Assembly (NCBI RefSeq): GCF_900114035.1
Contig: NZ_FORP01000002.1
Coordinates: 248,001 to 312,000 of the forward strand
Direction: 5' to 3'
Origin: Amycolatopsis sacchari
Lineage (GTDB): Bacteria; Actinomycetota; Actinomycetes; Mycobacteriales; Pseudonocardiaceae
DNA: 64,000 bases
The notes under the pieces were generated by a model. It made no database searches, had not been told where the DNA came from, and saw only the letters and a list, made by a program, of their open reading frames with translations. Within the stretch, counting starts at the first letter, position 1. Each line of letters opens with the position of its first letter. Below, piece after piece: positions 62,385 through 64,000 of this stretch. Made by a program: the position numbers and the translations under genes.

Positions 62385-64000
62385 GTGACGAGCGTCGTGC
62401 AGTCGATCGAGCAGAGGATCGCCGGGGAACTCGGCGTGCGCGAGGGGCAGGTCAAGGCGGCCGTCGACCTCCTCGACGGTGGCTCGACGGTGCCGTTCAT
62501 CGCCCGGTACCGCAAGGAAGCCACGGGCATGCTCGACGACGCCCAGCTGCGCACGCTGGAGGAGCGGCTGCGCTACCTGCGTGAGCTGGACGAGCGGCGC
62601 GAGGCGGTGCTCGACTCGATCCGCACCCAGGGCAAGCTGACCGAGGAGCTGGAGGAGCGGATCCGGCTCGCGGACACGAAGGCGCGCCTGGAGGACATCT
62701 ACCTGCCCTACAAGCCGAAGCGGCGCACCAAGGCGCAGATCGCGCGCGAGGCGGGCCTGGAGCCGCTGGCCGACGGGCTGCTGAACGACCCGACCACCGA
62801 CCCGCAGGCCGCCGCCGCGGTGTTCGTCGACCCCGAGAAGGGGGTCGCGGACGCGCAGGCCGCGCTCGACGGTGCGAGGGCGATCCTGGTCGAGCGTTTC
62901 GGCGAGGACGCGGACCTGATCGGCGAGCTGCGCGAGAAGATGTGGGCGCAGGGCCGCCTCGCGTCGAAGGTGCGTCCCGGCAAGGAGACCGAGGGCGCGA
63001 AGTTCGCGGACTACTTCGACTTCTCCGAGCCCTTCACGAAGATGCCGTCGCACCGCGTGCTGGCGATGTTCCGCGGTGAAAAGGAAGAAGTCCTCGACCT
63101 CACGATCGAGCCCGAGGAGCCGTCGGACGAGCCCCGCGTGGGGCCGAGCGAGTACGAGCAGCGCATCGCGCAGCGGTTCGGCATCTCGAACGAGGGCCGT
63201 CCCGCCGACAAGTGGCTCCAGGACACGGTTCGCTGGGCGTGGCGCACGAAGATCCTGCTGCACCTCGGCATCGACCTCCGGCTGCGGCTGCGGCAGGCCG
63301 CGGAGGACGACGCGGTGAAGGTGTTCGCCGCGAACCTGCGTGACCTGCTGCTGGCCGCGCCCGCGGGCACCCGCGCGACGATGGGCCTCGACCCCGGCTT
63401 CCGCACCGGCGTGAAGGTCGCCGTCGTCGACGCGACCGGCAAGGTCGTCGCCACGGACACGATCTACCCGCACCAGCCCGCGAACCGCTGGGACGAGTCG
63501 ATCGCGAAACTGGCGAAACTCGCCGCGCAGCACCAGGTCGAGCTGATCGCCATCGGCAACGGCACCGCCTCGCGCGAGACGGACAAGCTCGCGCTGGAGC
63601 TGATCAAGAAGCACCCGGAGCTGAAGCTCACGAAGGCCGTCGTGTCGGAGGCGGGCGCGTCCGTGTACTCCGCGTCGGCGTTCGCGTCCCAGGAGCTGCC
63701 CGGCATGGACGTATCGCTGCGCGGCGCCGTGTCGATCGCCCGGCGCCTGCAGGACCCGCTGGCCGAGCTGGTCAAGATCGACCCGAAGTCCATCGGCGTC
63801 GGGCAGTACCAGCACGACGTGTCCGAGGTGTCGCTGTCGCGTTCGCTGGACGCCGTGGTCGAGGACTGCGTGAACGCCGTGGGCGTGGACGTCAACACCG
63901 CGTCCGCGCCGCTGCTGACCCGCGTTTCGGGCATCACGTCCTCGCTCGCGGAGAACATCGTGAGCCACCGCGACCAGCACGGCCCGTTCCGGTCGCGCGA
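62385..64000 (+). CDS. tex: Tex-family RNA-binding transcription accessory protein, 3' end beyond window
   Basis: 538 codons of Tex are visible before the right edge; the full protein is usually about 770-800 residues. The N-terminal helical region starts [18 protein letters not shown] and has [21 protein letters not shown] near residue 40 and [28 protein letters not shown] near residue 100, both diagnostic. The YqgF-like domain begins at about residue 328 with [17 protein letters not shown]. The helix-hairpin-helix part ([12 protein letters not shown]) follows; the S1 RNA-binding domain must lie outside. GTG at 62385 after AGGAAC. Confidence 0.95.
   Translation, partial: MTSVVQSIEQRIAGELGVREGQVKAAVDLLDGGSTVPFIARYRKEATGMLDDAQLRTLEERLRYLRELDERREAVLDSIRTQGKLTEELEERIRLADTKARLEDIYLPYKPKRRTKAQIAREAGLEPLADGLLNDPTTDPQAAAAVFVDPEKGVADAQAALDGARAILVERFGEDADLIGELREKMWAQGRLASKVRPGKETEGAKFADYFDFSEPFTKMPSHRVLAMFRGEKEEVLDLTIEPEEPSDEPRVGPSEYEQRIAQRFGISNEGRPADKWLQDTVRWAWRTKILLHLGIDLRLRLRQAAEDDAVKVFAANLRDLLLAAPAGTRATMGLDPGFRTGVKVAVVDATGKVVATDTIYPHQPANRWDESIAKLAKLAAQHQVELIAIGNGTASRETDKLALELIKKHPELKLTKAVVSEAGASVYSASAFASQELPGMDVSLRGAVSIARRLQDPLAELVKIDPKSIGVGQYQHDVSEVSLSRSLDAVVEDCVNAVGVDVNTASAPLLTRVSGITSSLAENIVSHRDQHGPFRSR

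Overview
The window is chromosomal DNA from a high-GC actinobacterium. Third codon positions are almost always G or C, GTG and TTG starts are common, and most same-strand neighbours overlap by 4 bases (ATGA or GTGA). A large arabinosyltransferase of the EmbA/B/C family implies an arabinogalactan-type (mycolata-like) cell wall. Together with the cobalamin gene set and the short GC-rich intergenic repeats this suggests the Pseudonocardiaceae, perhaps Amycolatopsis; that placement is inference. I see no transposase, integrase, CRISPR array, rRNA or tRNA.

Layout. 1-5146: the 3' part of an alpha/beta hydrolase lies outside the window; then a divergent AraC-type regulator and a three-gene operon (metallo-beta-lactamase fold protein, DedA protein, membrane phosphodiesterase). 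5147-14130: a long leader with a GlnR-like palindrome, glutamate synthase gltB-gltD with a clear terminator, a DyP-type peroxidase and a DeoR-type regulator.

14131-47921 is dominated by vitamin B12. A cobalamin riboswitch precedes the cobalt-uptake pair cbtB-cbtA. Then come cobQ-cobD (minus), cobU-cobT-cobS (plus), a GntR regulator with a proline-iminopeptidase-like hydrolase and an APC permease, and a riboswitch-led minus-strand operon (fused ChlI/ChlD-type chelatase, cobO, cobB, cobC). cobL-cobM, cbiD, cobK-bluB, cobIJ-cobH-cobG and cobN complete it. Together these cover corrin-ring methylation from precorrin-2, ring contraction (CobG/CobJ), C1 methylation (CbiD in place of CobF), reduction, cobalt insertion (CobN plus chelatase), amidation, adenosylation, DMB synthesis and nucleotide-loop assembly. 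The aerobic-style CobG/CobN coexist with the CbiD type of C1 methyltransferase. Inside the cluster sit the emb gene, an unrecognised gene, a Tat-exported PhoX-like protein and an ABC transporter/XRE regulator cassette directly before cobN.

47923-64000 is accessory metabolism: a MerR-linked serine hydrolase, two VOC proteins, a truncated GyrI-like remnant, a lone pxpA, a P450/hydrolase pair, a phosphatase, a MarR-controlled UbiX/UbiD-type hydroxyarylic acid decarboxylase operon (vdcBCD plus an extra small gene), a PLDc_N/ABC/two-component operon, an azoreductase with a divergent MarR regulator, and the start of tex, which runs off the right edge.
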